64,000 nucleotides of DNA from Dugong dugon. Taxonomy: Eukaryota > Chordata > Mammalia > Sirenia > Dugongidae. Below the pieces are notes generated by a model. That model was not told the DNA's origin. It worked only from the letters and a program-made list of their open reading frames with translations, and did no database searches. The first letter of the stretch is position 1. Each line of letters begins with the position of its first letter. A program made the translations under genes and the position numbers. This document shows positions 32,463 through 44,979 of this stretch, piece after piece. The stretch covers positions 47,101,501 to 47,165,500 of the forward strand of contig CM057482.1 of NCBI GenBank assembly GCA_030035585.1. The letters run 5' to 3'.

Positions 32463-34469
32463 CTGTAGCGACAAGGGCAGGAAGCATCAATGCTGAGAAC
32501 CTCTGCACACACCAGTCACAGCCGAACCAGCTCCCAGCTGAAGAGCTGAGGCAGCAGGCGGGGCCCAACGACCAGTTCAGGTTCGGCATTGGACACATGA
32601 GATGAGGGAGGGTCATGAATCTGCATGTCAAAAAAATAGATGCATTATTTCAACTGGTTCATTTACCGCAACAAAATTCCGTGTGTCTACTGCTAGGAGG
32701 GCTTGTCTCACCGGGATTCAGCTCAGGGTTCAAGCATCAGCTACTGGGCTCCTACTAGGTGTCAGACACAGCGCCCCAGCTGGGAGCCACAGACGCTGCC
32801 TCCCAGCAGTGATTAGCAAACAGATGGCTTCTGTTTAAAGCAGGGAGGTAGGAGGCAGAGGCCAGAGGTTATGAGGAAGCACGTAAAGGAAGATGCTAAC
32901 CACCCAAGCCTTGGTCAGAGAAGGCTGTTGGAAAAGGCGCTCTGGACTGAGGCTGGGGAGTGCGTGGGGGTAGGTGAGTACCAGCCACGCAGACCCAGGG
33001 GCGAGAACCCCAAGGGTAATGAGGCCATAGGGCCCCCCAATGGGCTAAATGGAGCCCCTTCAGTTCCCCTGTGGGCACCCTTTTTCCAATTCAACTGAAC
33101 TGTGCATAGTTTTCTACAATATTTCACCTAGAGAATTTCACAACGTAATGAAATACGTAATGAAAACAATTCTGCAGAAACAGGAAAAGGCATTTGTCTT
33201 AGTAGGAAATTTGGTCACTGTCAAACTGCTCAGAATGAGACAATTTATCAAGATAACTGTAATGGACACCGCCGGTGCCCCAGCCCCGTGTCTGTGGCTT
33301 CTCGGGCCTCTCCACAGGAGCTCCCTGCAGACAGCTGCCCTCACACCAGGCCGGCTTCCCAAGTCTCCCTGCAGGAGCGCCTTCTCTGGCCACAGAGCAA
33401 CCCTCCACCAGTAAGGGAGGGAGCTGGAGCTGGATAAATACCCAGGTTCCTCACTACTAGGTGGGGTAATTCTGAGGCAAGTTCCAGAAGGTTCCACTGG
33501 GATGGACCTGTTGCCTACAGCAGTATCCTGCCCACCAAAGCACCTTCTCTGCTCTCCTCCCCTTTCTCTCTCACATCCTCACTCCCTCAGTGCTTCCTGG
33601 GATCACTTCCCAGATAAACTACTTGCACCCAAATCCTCCCCTCGTGGTCTGAAAATTGAGAACACATGTTCTTAAGGCTCTTTTAAAGACGCAGTGCTTC
33701 CAGTATGCCAAACCCAATCATGGTTAAAAGGCCTGAGCCAGAGTAGGGAGACATCACCCTTCAGGGTGTGGCTGAAGGACCTGCTGGTGGCCTTTGGAAA
33801 GAGTAAAGGTCACAGGGTCCCCAGGGTATAGTTCAGGGTAGTCACAGCAGGTTTGTAAAGGGCGGGCCGTGCTCAGTTCAGATGTCTGATGTTCCAAGTA
33901 ACCTAAAACATCTGCACAAAATAGATGTACAACTCTGCTGTCTAAACTCTGCTGTCTAAAGTCCAAAATGTTTAGAAGTTGAAGGGACAAAACTAAAATA
34001 GAAAAAGGAAAGAAAAGCAGAGTTGGAGGGGGTTTTTCAAAAGAGCTAAAGGAAGCCCAAGCTCCTTCCCTTTTTTCCAGTTTGTCTGAGCTGATCTGTA
34101 CCCTGAAGAAGTTGATGATTCAAGTGGAATATTATACATTTGGGTTCAAAAAAGCATACATGTTCCCATTACTTCTCCCCTCTCAGTGGAATGGTGAAAA
34201 GATGAGAGCCCCGAGTATGGCACCAGCTGGTCCTATAAAGATTTACTGCAGCTCATTAAATGCTTGACTCCACGCACTTCGACCTCAGAGCTCTTTGAGA
34301 GTGTGGCATCTGTGTGTGGACACGTGCTCTCGAGACAAGGCTGGCCCAGGAGGTGAATTTATGGCTTAAGGGTGCCTGGGATTAGGAAAGAGAGGAAGAA
34401 GGTGGTGTAAACTTTTTATTGTGCATCTCATAGACGGCATTTTCTCCTAAAACTTTTTTAATCATTAAA
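32463..34469. other. Intronic sequence upstream of the disintegrin exon
   Basis: Two kilobases without a recognised exon or repeat. The preceding ADAMTS17 exon (expected to encode a YSANEQCQ-like segment) was searched for by eye on the minus strand and not seen. Confidence 0.5.
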
Positions 34470-35364
34470 GAAAAGGAGAATGAGTTTAGGCAAAGATTTC
34501 TTAAACAGAATATAAAAAACACTAATCATAAAGGAAAAATATTACTGAATTATACTATATTAAAACAAAGAACTTCTGTTCATCCAAAGACAGCTAAAAA
34601 GTGGGAGAAGATATCTGCAATACATGGGAGAGAGATTTGTAATGCATATAATTGACAAAGTAATTGTATCCAGAATACATTTTTTAAAAAACCTCCTACA
34701 GATTAATCAAGAAAAAGACCCAGTAGAAACATTCAAAAGACAAAAACAGACACTTCACGAAAGAGTATACCAAAATGACCAAAAACAAATGAAAAGGTGT
34801 TTAGTTTCATCAGGCATCAAGGAAAGGCAAAGTAAAACTTCCATTAGACACCTCCGCACACCCACCAGAATGGCTAGAATGAAAAAGATGGAGAGTACCA
34901 AGAGTCAGCAAAGATGTGTGCAATGCGAACTCTTGTGTACTGATGATGAAATTCTAACCTCATTCAGCAACTCTGGAAAACTCTTTGGTGGTATTTACTA
35001 AAACTGAAGATATACATATTCTATTACACAGCAATTCCACTCCTACGTATGTCCACCAAACACATTGTCAAGAATGTTCACAACAGTACTATCTGTGTTA
35101 GTCTAAAATTGGAAAAAAACCAAATGCCTGCCAACAGCAGAACAGATCAACTATGGTATATTACAACTATGGAATACTACATAATTTCATTTATATAAAG
35201 TTCAAAAACAAGTAAAATAAATCTAAAATGTTGAGAGTCAGATAGTGGTTACCTTTGTAGAGTGGACTTGTGACTGGTCGGGAGCATGAGGGGACTTCTA
35301 GGTACTGGTAATGTTCTATTTCTTGATTTGGTGCTATACACAGGTATGTTCAATTCATAAACAA
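34470..35364 (+). mobile_element. Old L1 (L1M) ORF2 3' part and tail
   Basis: TTAAAACAAAGAACTTCTGT, AGACACTTCACGAAAGAG, GAAAAGGTGTTTAGTTTCAT and ACACCCACCAGAATGGCTAG follow the L1 ORF2 end in order. The 125-codon frame at 34624 is a decayed piece of it. Confidence 0.8.
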
Positions 35365-35589
35365 AAGGGGAATAAGCAGGAAAGACCTTAGAACAGCCTC
35401 CAATCCAAGCTTGGCCACTACCATTCCTCCATGTGCCCAAGCCAAGCAATCTTCCTTCCTGGGATTCACTTCCACCAATGGACAAATGGGAAGGACTACA
35501 CTAATGCTTATCCCTACGATGCCTTCTCAATAGACAACTGGCAATTGCATCATGTTCACAAACCACAAAGTGCTCTGATGTCTGTCATC

Positions 35590-35745
35590 TTGACCCTCAT
35601 GACAGCCCTCGAAGGCAGAGAGAATGAGGGCTTTCTCCATTTTTCCCATAAGGAGGCAGATGTTTGCAGAGGGCAAGGAATCTGAGCTGGGTCAGAACCA
35701 CAGGACTGGGAGTTCACTTATCAAGGTTCATATCCTGGTTCTTGA
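35590..35745 (-). repeat. Possible MIR or L2 fragment
   Basis: The block GACCCTCATGACAGCCCTCG, CCATTTTTCCCATAAGGAGG and CACAGGACTGGGAGTTC is MIR-like in reverse. Low certainty. Confidence 0.4.
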
Positions 35746-35764
35746 ACCGTGTGGTGTTTAAACA

Positions 35765-35865
35765 GCTGTATTCACTTTATAAAAATTAATCAAGTTCTAA
35801 ACTTACAATTTGTGTACTTTCCTGCATGTATATTATACTCTAATAAAATAATTTCGTTAGAAAAA
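35765..35865 (+). mobile_element. Old L1 3' end
   Basis: TTACAATTTGTGTACTTTCC and TATACTCTAATAAAATAATT form the usual L1M tail. It probably belongs to the element at 34470. Confidence 0.65.
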
Positions 35866-36177
35866 GAGACAAAAAGAAATGAATGCTTAAGCTGATGACA
35901 GAATTTGTCATAAGGCAGAAGCAAGGAAAGCAGGGCTGCACGAGGAAATCAGAAGGACAGACCATGTGTATCCAATCTCAGCCAGATCTCAGAGGTGGAG
36001 AGAGACTGCATGGGGAGTAATCTTGCCACATCCCACCTCCCCGCAATCCTCTCGTAAGGTGAATTGCTGTAGCCTGGAAACAGCACAGGCTCTTCCCAAC
36101 ATGGACATACGGAAATAGCTGGTCCAAGAATAACTCAAAAGAGAGCAATAATGGGAAAAGATCAGCACAGGATCTAT

Positions 36178-36339
36178 TAAAACAAAAAACCCATTGCCAT
36201 CAAGTAGATTCCAACTCATTGCAACCCTACAGGACAGAGCAGAACTGCCCCATAGGGTTCCCAAGGAGTGGCTGGTGGATTCGAACTGCCAGTCTTTTGG
36301 TTAGCAGTTGAGCTCTTAACCACTGCAGCACCAGGGCTC
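36178..36339 (-). mobile_element. AfroSINE with exact 12-bp target duplication
   Basis: It is read in reverse: TCCAACTCATTGCAACCCTA, the B box region GGATTCGAACTGCCAG, and the head end CTTAACCACTGCAGCACCAG. CACAGGATCTAT flanks it exactly at 36166-36177 and 36340-36351. Confidence 0.95.
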
Positions 36340-36351
36340 CACAGGATCTAT

Positions 36352-37813
36352 AGCACAAATAAAAAAGGGAGAAGGTCCACTGAAAAGAAGGCAGAGGAAA
36401 AATACTCACCAGAATATGGTCATGGAGTGAATGAACATTATGTCTAAACAGACTGTTAATTTTTTTTTATATAAAAAACATAGCAATTGTATCTATCAAA
36501 AAGTAAAAAAACAAATATGTAAGAACTCAAGGAAAAGCTGGTCAGGCCAAAGGAGATAAAACATGAGCTATCAGAACTAAGTCAAGAAATGGAAGAGAAA
36601 ATAAAATTAAATCACTAATGAAGACCACACTGAGAGCAGCAGAAAGGTGAGGAGAGACATGTCTGAAAATGCAGTAAGGTCCATGGAGAGCTCAGGACTG
36701 AGAAAAAGTGAATATGGAAATGAACAGATAATTTGAAAAGATTAAGAGAAAATGGCAGATACAGAAGACAGATAAAGGAGATCTGACATAAGTATAAGTG
36801 GTTCCCATAAAGATGAGAACTAAAATACTGTAACAGACAAATTGTTTGAATATCAATTCAAAACAGTAACCTGAAATAAAAGAGACCTCAGTCTCAGATT
36901 GAAATACAAGTGCTAGGAAAAATGGCCGAGAGTGATGAACGCTGAGACATGTCCAAAAAAGGTACTGGATGTCAGTAGTAAAGCTAACAATCCTTTGGGA
37001 AGCCAGGCAAAAAGATCAAGTCACTTATAATGGGAAAAATATCAGGCTGTATACAGATTCCCCCACAGCAGCACTCAGTGACAGAAAGCACTGAGCAATA
37101 CTTATAAAAACACAGGGAAGGAAAATGAGTCCAGGAATTTATATCAACTAAAAAGTTGATCAACTATATAGGTAACAGACAAACATTTTCAATATGCAAA
37201 TAGATGAATCCTTTTTTGGGGGAAAATAACTAGAGGATGAACTTCAGCCAATTAAGAAATGACTGAAGAACCCATGACAAAAGGACTAGCAGTGAGCATT
37301 GATTAAACATCGATTAAAACAAATGTAGGGATTAAAGTTAGAGAATAGAATGAATATGATAGAAACCCAGACAAGGCAGAAATAGATAAGAACAGGCTGG
37401 CAGAGAAGGTGGTTGGGGGTGAACATGGGAGGAGTAGGAGGTAAGGTCTACATATACCAATTTCTTTTCTTGCCAGAGGGAGGAGCAAATGCATGAAAGA
37501 GAAAATAATCGAGTAGAAAAACATTAAAAGCGATAAAGGCTAAGAAAAACAATAATATTGGATGGTAGACAGAATGACAAGTAGAGTAGAAATGTCTTTA
37601 TTTCCTCATACTCATGTAACTGGAATACAGTAGATACTTTAAAGAGAAGGCTTATTGATGCACTTTCTGTTTCTGGCAAATAGTAGGCTAGATATTCTGT
37701 GTGTGTGGGGCGGGGGGTTCTTTTCCATTAGAAAACAGCTAGGTATTATAATAAAACGTAACTCTTACTGCTGAGCTCACTAGAAGGGAAATATTCATGA
37801 AAGCAAATACAAA

Positions 37814-37865
<52 letters not shown>

Positions 37866-37974
37866 GTACATACATACAAACATATACCGATTTGTGGTGA
37901 GCACATAAAAGGGGTGAGGAGTTACCCCTGAGGGCAGGTTCTGGTATTGGCATTGCAATTGGGAGAACTAGTCT
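36352..37974. other. A-rich intronic sequence, possibly very old L1
   Basis: A-rich text such as AAGAAATGGAAGAGAAAATA between 36500 and 37300 is reminiscent of an L1M 5' end or ORF1, but I cannot align it. The rest is unassigned apart from the microsatellite at 37815-37865. Confidence 0.35.
37815..37865. repeat. (CA)n(TA)n microsatellite
   Basis: About 17 CA units run directly into about nine TA units. Confidence 0.95.
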
Positions 37975-38432
37975 TGGGTGAACTCTTTGAGGAACCACCA
38001 CACTGATTTCCACAGTGGCTGCACCATTATTACATTCCCACCAGTGGATGAGGGTTACAATTTCTCCATATCCTACCAACACTTGTTATTTTTTGATTTT
38101 TGGATAATGGCCATCCTAGTAAGTATGAAGTGGTATCTCATTGTGTTCCTGATTTGCATTTTCCTAATAACTAATGATGTTGAGAATCCTTTCACATGCT
38201 TATTGGCCATTTACATACCTTCCTTTAAATATTCTGCATATTAAACCCTTACCAGATATAAGATTCACAAATATTTTCTCCCATTCTGTAGGTTGTCTTT
38301 TCACTTTCTCGATAATATCCTTTGATGCAGAAAACTTTTTTTCTGATGAAGTCCAATTTATCTATTTTTTTCTCGTTACTCGTGCTTTTGCTGACGTATC
38401 TAAGAATCCATTGCCAAACGCTAAGTCCTGAT
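37975..38432 (-). mobile_element. Old L1 (L1M) ORF2 fragment
   Basis: In plus-strand view TTTCCACAGTGGCTGCACCA, TTACATTCCCACCAGTGGAT and CCCATTCTGTAGGTTGTCTT are the reverse complement of the L1 ORF2 3' part. Confidence 0.85.
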
Positions 38433-38514
38433 ATTGACATGCCTTTTTAAAAATTTTAAATATAGTATTTATTATGATTCATTCAACTTACTACATTCTT
38501 GGCCAGCCTCTCTT

Positions 38515-39012
38515 CTTTTCTGACTTGCTTTTAACCAACAGAATATGGCAAAACTGATAGCCTGTCACTTCCATGATTAATTTAAGAAGACTATGACTTT
38601 TGTCTTCCTAGCAGATTCTTTCTATTGCCTTATTGGTTTGTACGCTTTGATGAAACAAGTTTCCATGTTGTAAAGAACTGCATGGCAAGGTACTGAGGGC
38701 AGTCTTGGTCAACTAGTCAGCAAAGACTGAGACCCTCAGTCCAATAACCTGCAAGAACCTGAATGCTGCCAACAACCACTAAGTGAACTTGGAACCACTA
38801 AGTGACTCTTTCCCCAGGTGATCCATCAGATGAGACCGCAGACCCAGGGCCAACACTTTGATTGCATCCTTGTTAAAGGCTGTAAAGAAGAGGACCTAGC
38901 TAAGCTGTGCCTAGATCCCTGACCCACAGAAACTGTGAAATAATAAATGTGTGCTGTTTTAAGCCACAAAGTTTTGTGGTAATTTTGATAGGCAGCAAAG
39001 GTTAACCAATAC
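38515..39012 (+). mobile_element. Older MLT1-type MaLR LTR
   Basis: It has TTTTAACCAACAGAATATGG near the start and CTGTGAAATAATAAATGTGT, TGTTTTAAGCCACAAAGTTT and TTAACCAATACAG at the end. Confidence 0.7.
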
Positions 39013-39294
39013 AGATACATTTTAGATACATTCCAAAATACTAAAGAGAAAAGGAGATCTTTAAAGCCGCTAGAAAGTAAAAATATGAAGGATTAAATGT
39101 ATATAGTTATAATGTAACCAATGGAATACTATAAATCTTCTAAAGAAAAAAATAAGGTACAAAAAAGCAATGAAAACCAAGAGATACAGTGAGGGAAAAA
39201 TGAAGTAATAAAAACAGAAATTAAAACATAAAATATGGCAACAGAATGAGGACTAAATATATGTGCTATACCAGTGTGTATATATATATATGCT

Positions 39295-39345
39295 CACTAT
39301 AAGTCGGAATCAGCTCGAAGGCAACAGGTTTGGTTTTTTGGTTTT
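39295..39345 (+). mobile_element. AfroSINE tail fragment
   Basis: Only ACTATAAGTCGGAATCAGCT, CGAAGGCAACAGGTTTGG and a T-rich end remain. Confidence 0.8.
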
Positions 39346-39484
39346 ATACCAGTACATATAAATGAGTTAGACTTTTCCATTAAAGATTCTTTCAGATTAG
39401 ATCACAATCCAAACTCAATCATATGCTACACAACAAGAAATATTTTAAAAATATGATACAGAAAGTAAAAAGTAAGGCAAAGGA

Positions 39485-40189
39485 GGGTTGCTGTTGTTGC
39501 TAGGTACCATCTAGTTGGTTCCGACTCACAGCGACCCTATGTACAACAGCACCAAACACTGCCAGGTCCTGCACCATCCTCACAATCATTGCTGTTTAAG
39601 CCGATTGTTGCAGCCACTATGTCAATCCATCCTGCTAAGGGTCTTCCTCTTTGTCACTGACCCTCTACTTTATCAAGCATGATGTCTTTGTCCAGGGACT
39701 GGTCCCTCCCGATAACTTGTCCAAAGTATGTGAAGCAAAGTCTCACCATCCTCACTTCTAAGAAGCATTCTGGCTGTACTCCTTCCAAGACAGATTTGAT
39801 TGTTCTTCTGGCAGTCTATGGTATATTCAATACTCTTCACTAACATTGTAATTCAAAGGCATCAACTCTTTCTCGGTTTTTCTTATTCACTGTTCAGCTT
39901 TCACATGTATATGAAGCGATTGAAAATACCATGGCTTGGGTCAGGCGTGCCTTAGTCCTCAAAATGACGTCTTTGCTTTTTAACATCTTAAAGGATCTTT
40001 TACAGCAGATTTGCCCAGTGCAATACATCATTTGATTTCTTGACTGCTGCTTCCATGGTGCGTTGATTATGGATGTAAGTAAAGTGAAATCCTTGGCAAC
40101 TTCAGTGTTTTCTCCATTTATCATGATGTTGCTTATTGCTTCAGTTGTGAGAATTTTCGTTTTCTTTATGTTGAAGTATAATCCACAGC
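39485..40189 (-). mobile_element. RTE LINE fragment (ORF C-terminus and tail)
   Basis: In sense orientation it encodes pieces of the RTE C-terminal region, including VILRTKARLTQAMVFSIAS and YTCES (from 40124 to 39894), which matches the BovB/RTE signature VRLVKAMVFPVVMYGCES. It ends with the RTE tail at 39485. Frames are broken. Confidence 0.88.
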
Positions 40190-40353
40190 TGTTATGGATT
40201 ATGTCTTCCCAAAAAGTGTGTCAACTGGCTAGGCCATGATTCCTAGTATTGCGTGCTTGTTCTCCATTTTGTGATCTAATGTAATTTTCCTATGTGTTGT
40301 AAATCTTAACCTCTATGATGTTAATGAGGCAGGATAAGAGGCAGTTAGAGACA
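40190..40353 (+). mobile_element. MaLR-type LTR, 5' part only
   Basis: It starts TGTTATGGATTATGTCTTCC and matches the family at 8691 and 43004 through TATGATGTTAATGAGGCAGG. It lacks the 3' half. Confidence 0.75.
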
Positions 40354-40405
40354 GTCCATGGTATATTCAATATTCTTTGCCAACACCATAATTCAAAGAC
40401 ATCAG
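40354..40405 (-). mobile_element. Second RTE scrap
   Basis: CCATGGTATATTCAATATTC and GCCAACACCATAATTCAAAG repeat a block already present at about 39820-39865, so this is a separate fragment rather than the continuation. Confidence 0.7.
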
Positions 40406-40419
40406 CCAAAACTGAATCC

Positions 40420-42058
40420 AGAATTCAAAGTATGAAATAAGACAAAGATGAACTCCTTATATTATAAAAAAATGCAATCACAATGACGATCTAAAGTTAT
40501 AAATATCAATGCACCAATGAGCCTAGCATTAAATCTCATGAAACAAAACTCACTTGAAATATAAGGGGAAACGACAAAAAAGAAATTAGTAGAATAGTCT
40601 AATTCACCTTTCTCTGTCCATGACAAATGAAATGGACAAAAATATGTAAGGATACAGAAAATTTAAATAAAACATTAGACACAATTGGCAAAAGTCTATA
40701 CCATGAAAACAAAAAAATTTTGAATGGTCATGTAATACTAATAAAAATTAGCCTCAATAAAATCTGGAAAGCAGAACTGTAGATCAATGAAATATAACTA
40801 GGAACTAATAATAATAAAAACTAGAGAAAAAATAATCTACTACCTAGAAAATTTAAAACTCTTTTTTTAAGAGAAACTCGTTAACTTCCTTTTAAGGGAA
40901 AATCATAACCAAAGTTGTATATTATGAATAATGAAAGTGAGAATACTACATGTGGATACAGCTAAAGTAGTGCCTGGAGAAAAATTAAGAGCCTCAAATA
41001 CTCATATTAATAAACAAGGAAGAAAATAAGTGTCCATCTCAAGAAGTTTGAAAGACAATATAAATCTATAAAAAAGAGAAGAAATAATGATAAAAGAAGA
41101 AATGTATTATTTAGGAAACAAAGAAAGCAAAGAAAAATCTAAGAGTTAGCTCTTTTGAGGGAAAAATGAACTAGATAAAAATTATTTGCTAACTCATTCA
41201 AGATAAAAAGGGAAAAAGCATGAATAACAACAAAAAAAGAAAGGAGAAAATAACCAAAATGTGAAACAAAAAAACCCAAACCTACTGTCATCGAGTCGAT
41301 TCCGACTCATAGCGACCCTATAGGACAGAGTAGAACTGCACCACAGGGTTTCCAAGGAGCACCTGGTGGATTCGAACTGCCGACCTTTTGGTTAGCAGCC
41401 ATAGCTCTTAACCACTGTGCTACAAGGGTTTAAAAAATAAAAAAAATCATCAGTGAGCACTTAGCTCACTACATAAACTTAAGATGAAATGATTTTCTAA
41501 GACTGTATAACTTGATAAACCCATTGTCCAGGAAAGATAAAAAATCCATACAGAATAATTAACTTAGAAGATGCTGAGAAGGCTGTCAATGAAGTACCCT
41601 TCTTGAAAATCTCTGGTCCAGATAGTTTCATAAGGGTATATTTTTACAGGAGGATTCTACTTAGCCTAGGGAACAAATGACACCAATGCATTTAAATTGT
41701 TTAAGAGTATGAAAAGAATGGGAGAGTTTACTTCAGTCTTTATATTAAGTTAATATAACACTGATACCAAACCAAACAAGACAAGTACAGGAACACAAAA
41801 CATTCATACCAACTACATTTATGAATATTGTTGCAAAAAACCTACATAAAATTTACTAATACTTTCAAACTAATACACCATGGCCAAGTGAGGTTTAATC
41901 CAAGAAAGCAAAGATGATTCTATATTAGGAAATGTGCTAATATAATTCACCATATTGATAACTCAAGAGAAAAACCATTTAGTCCTATACATGGATGCAG
42001 AAAGGACATTTAATAAAATTCAATCACCACTGTTTATTGAAACTCTTATTAAGATAAA
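40420..42058 (+). mobile_element. Old L1 (L1M) ORF2 fragment, interrupted by an AfroSINE
   Basis: The A-rich plus strand runs through old ORF2 sequence. It ends in the RT region with AAGGACATTTAATAAAATTC, corresponding to the EKAFDKIQ block. The second L1 starts afterwards, upstream in ORF2 terms, so two elements are present. Confidence 0.6.
41266..41432 (-). mobile_element. AfroSINE
   Basis: Reverse copy: GAGTCGATTCCGACTCATAG, CCTATAGGACAGAGTAGAAC, GGATTCGAACTGCCGACC and AGCTCTTAACCACTGTGCTA. Confidence 0.95.
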
Positions 42059-42249
42059 ATATAAATAAATGGCTACTTCCATTACCCTGATACCAAAGCC
42101 AGATAAAGATATCACAAGAAAAGAAAACTAAAGACCAACATCTCTCATTACCATAGATGTAAAAATTTCTCAAAAAAAATTCTAGTGAACAGAATTCAAC
42201 AACATATTATGACAATTATACACCATGATCAAGGGGGATTTATTCCAGA

Positions 42250-42837
42250 GTGCAAGGATGGAACTTTAGAAAATCAATCAAGGTAATACATAAGATTAAT
42301 AAAACAGTGGAAAAAAACTATATAATCACCTCAAAAGATGCAGAAAAGGCATTTGATAAAATTCAACACCTTCTCCTGACAAAAACTCTGAACAAAACAG
42401 ATATAGAAAGAAAATTCCTTAACATAATTAAGGGCATATATGAAAAACCAACTGCCAGTATTATACTCAGTGGAGAAAGATTGAGAACCTTCCCTGGGAA
42501 AAGAAGAACAAGACAAGGATACCCACTATCACACTTTCTATTCAATATTTCACTGGAAGTCCTAGCCACAGCAATAAGGCAAGAAAAAGAAATAAAAGGT
42601 ATCCAAATTAGAAAGGAAGAAGTAAAACTATTTTTATCTGCAGATGACATAATCCTATACATAGAAAATCCCAAAGATTCCACAAGAAAGCTGCTGGAAC
42701 TAACAGAAAAATTCAGCATTGTTGCAGGGTTCAAGATCAACACACAAAAATCTGTTGGATTTCTTTCCATCAATAAGAAGAAACCTAAAAAGGATATAAA
42801 AATAATACCATTTATCATAGCACCTAAAAAATTATAA
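42250..42837 (+). pseudogene. L1 reverse transcriptase fragment
   Basis: This is a 195-codon open piece of L1 ORF2. It contains [31 protein letters not shown], and the catalytic S-A-D-D box in [19 protein letters not shown], followed by [18 protein letters not shown]. The two aspartates are intact, but the frame is only a fragment of about 1,275 residues and stops before the C-terminal domain. Confidence 0.9.
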
Positions 42838-43003
42838 ATTACCTAGCAATAAACCTAACCAGGGATGTAAAGGACTTATACAATGAAAGCTATAAAACAC
42901 TGATATAAGTGACTAAAAGAGATCTACATAAATGGAAGGGCATTCCATGCTCATGGATTGGAAGATTTAATATTGTGAAAATGTCACCACTACACAAAAA
43001 AAT

Positions 43004-43457
43004 TGTCTTAGTTATCTAGTGCTGCTGAACAGAAATACCACAAGTGGAGAGCTTTAACAAAGAGAAATTTATTCTCTCACAGTCTAGGAGGCTAGAAGTC
43101 TGAATTTAGGGTGCCAATTCCAGGGTAAGGCTTTCTCCCTCTGTTGGCTCTGGGGGAAGGTCCTTGTTATCAATCTTCCCTGGTCAAAGAACTTCTCAGT
43201 GCAGGCATACTGGGTCCAAAGGACACGCTATTCTCCTGGCTCTTGTTTCATGGTGGTATGAGGTCCCCATGTCTCTCTGCTCACTTCTCTCTTTAATATC
43301 TCAAAAGAGATTGACTCAAGATACAACCTAAACTTGTAGATTGAGTCCTGCCTAATCACATCAGATGATAAAATGTCGGACAATCACATAGTACTGGGAA
43401 TCACGGGCCTAGTCAAGTTGACACACATTTTGGGAGGACACAGTTCAATCCCTGACA
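43004..43457 (-). mobile_element. MaLR-type solo LTR inside the old L1
   Basis: In plus-strand view it runs from TGTCTTAGTTATCTAGTGCT to GGACACAGTTCAATCCCTGA and CA, which is the complete TG...CA LTR in reverse. The 5-bp flanks no longer match. L1 ORF2 sequence continues on both sides. Confidence 0.85.
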
Positions 43458-43633
43458 GCGATCTACAGATACAATGCAATCCCTAATAAAATTCCAACAC
43501 AAATTTTTACTGAAATGGAAAAAACTTATCATCAATTTTATATGGAAAAGACAGAGGCACCGAATAGCCAAAGTAATTTTGAAGAAGAAGAACATAGAAG
43601 ACCCCACACTTATTGATTTCAAAACATACCCTG

Positions 43634-43979
43634 ATGTTGTGAGGTTCTGATGAGTCGGTTCAGACTCATAACAACCTCATGTACAAAAGAAAGAAACACT
43701 GTCTGGTCCTGTGCCATCTTCACAGTCATTGCTATGTTCGAGCCCACGATTGTAGCTACTATGTCAATTCATCTTGTTGAGGGTCTTCCTCTTTTTCAGT
43801 GACCCTCTACTTTGCCAAGCATGATGTCCTTCTCCAGGGACTGGTCCCTTCTGATAACATATCTAAAGTATGTGAGACGAGGTCTCGCCATTCTCACTTC
43901 CAAGGAGCACGCTGGTTGTACTTCTTCTAAGATAGATTAGTTCGTTCTTCTGGGAGTCCATGGTATACTCAATACTCCA
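43634..43979 (-). mobile_element. RTE LINE fragment inside the old L1
   Basis: The tail GTCGGTTCAGACTCATAACA is followed back into the C-terminal coding block (CCAAGCATGATGTCCTTCTC, GTCCATGGTATACTCAATAC). L1 sequence resumes with ACACAGCTACAATAATCAAA. Confidence 0.85.
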
Positions 43980-44979
43980 TATGACACAGCTACAATAATC
44001 AAAACAGCCTGCTAATGGTTTAACAAAACACACACAGACCAATGAAACAGGATTGAAAACCCAAAAATAAATCCATCCATGGGCAACTAATTTTTTGACA
44101 CAGGGTCTAAGTCCACTCAATGGGGAAAAAATAGGCTCTTCAACAAATGGTTTTGGCAAAACTGGATATCCACATGCAGAAAAATGAAACAGGACCCATA
44201 CCTCAAACCATACACAAAAAATAATTCAAAATGGATCAAAGACCTAAATGTTAAAACAATATAAAATTCTTGGAAGAAAACCGAGGGGCAAAACTATGAA
44301 AGCTAGTTTTTTTAAATGACAGATTATCAAACACAACTACAAATGCACGGACAGCAGAAGACAAATTAGATAATTGGGACCTCATAAAAATTAAGTACTT
44401 ACAATCATCAAAAGATTTATCAGAGGAGGCGGGGTAAAGATGGCAGAGTACTCAGACATTTCCGGTGGAGCTTTTTACAACAAAGACTCGAGAAACAAGT
44501 GAATCGATTATATATGACAATCTAGGACCCCTGAACATCAAAGGCAAAGTTGAGGAATCAGACTGAGTGGCAGGGGGAGGCAGAGATGGTTCAGAAGTCA
44601 CAAAAATAAATCAAAGCTAAAACACCGCAAATAGGAAAACAGAGATGTCAATATGTAAAAGATGACAACATTAAAACTAAATAGAGGGACTACAAAATGT
44701 AGACATAGATTTTTCATATGGAGAGGAAGTCAAGGCGATATAAAGAAATAAAAGACTGGTATAAACTTAGAAAAATAGGGGTAAATATTAAAGTAACTAC
44801 AAAGGAAACTAACAATTCTACACATCAAAATAAAAAACAAGAAAAATAACAGACTCAGCAAACACAAAATCAACAACAAGGAAAAAGATGAAAAGAAAAT
44901 ACATAAAGAAAACTGACTCAGCACAGAAAATCAAGTGGAACAAAGAAACTGTCAACAACAAACAAAAAAAGACATCAAA

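Noticed and set aside
34624..35001. 125-codon frame as a possible gene
   Set aside because: Its sequence follows the end of old L1 ORF2 (ACACCCACCAGAATGGCTAG block), so it is a transposon remnant.
37815..37865. Possible CRISPR-like or regulatory array
   Set aside because: It is a plain CA/TA microsatellite.
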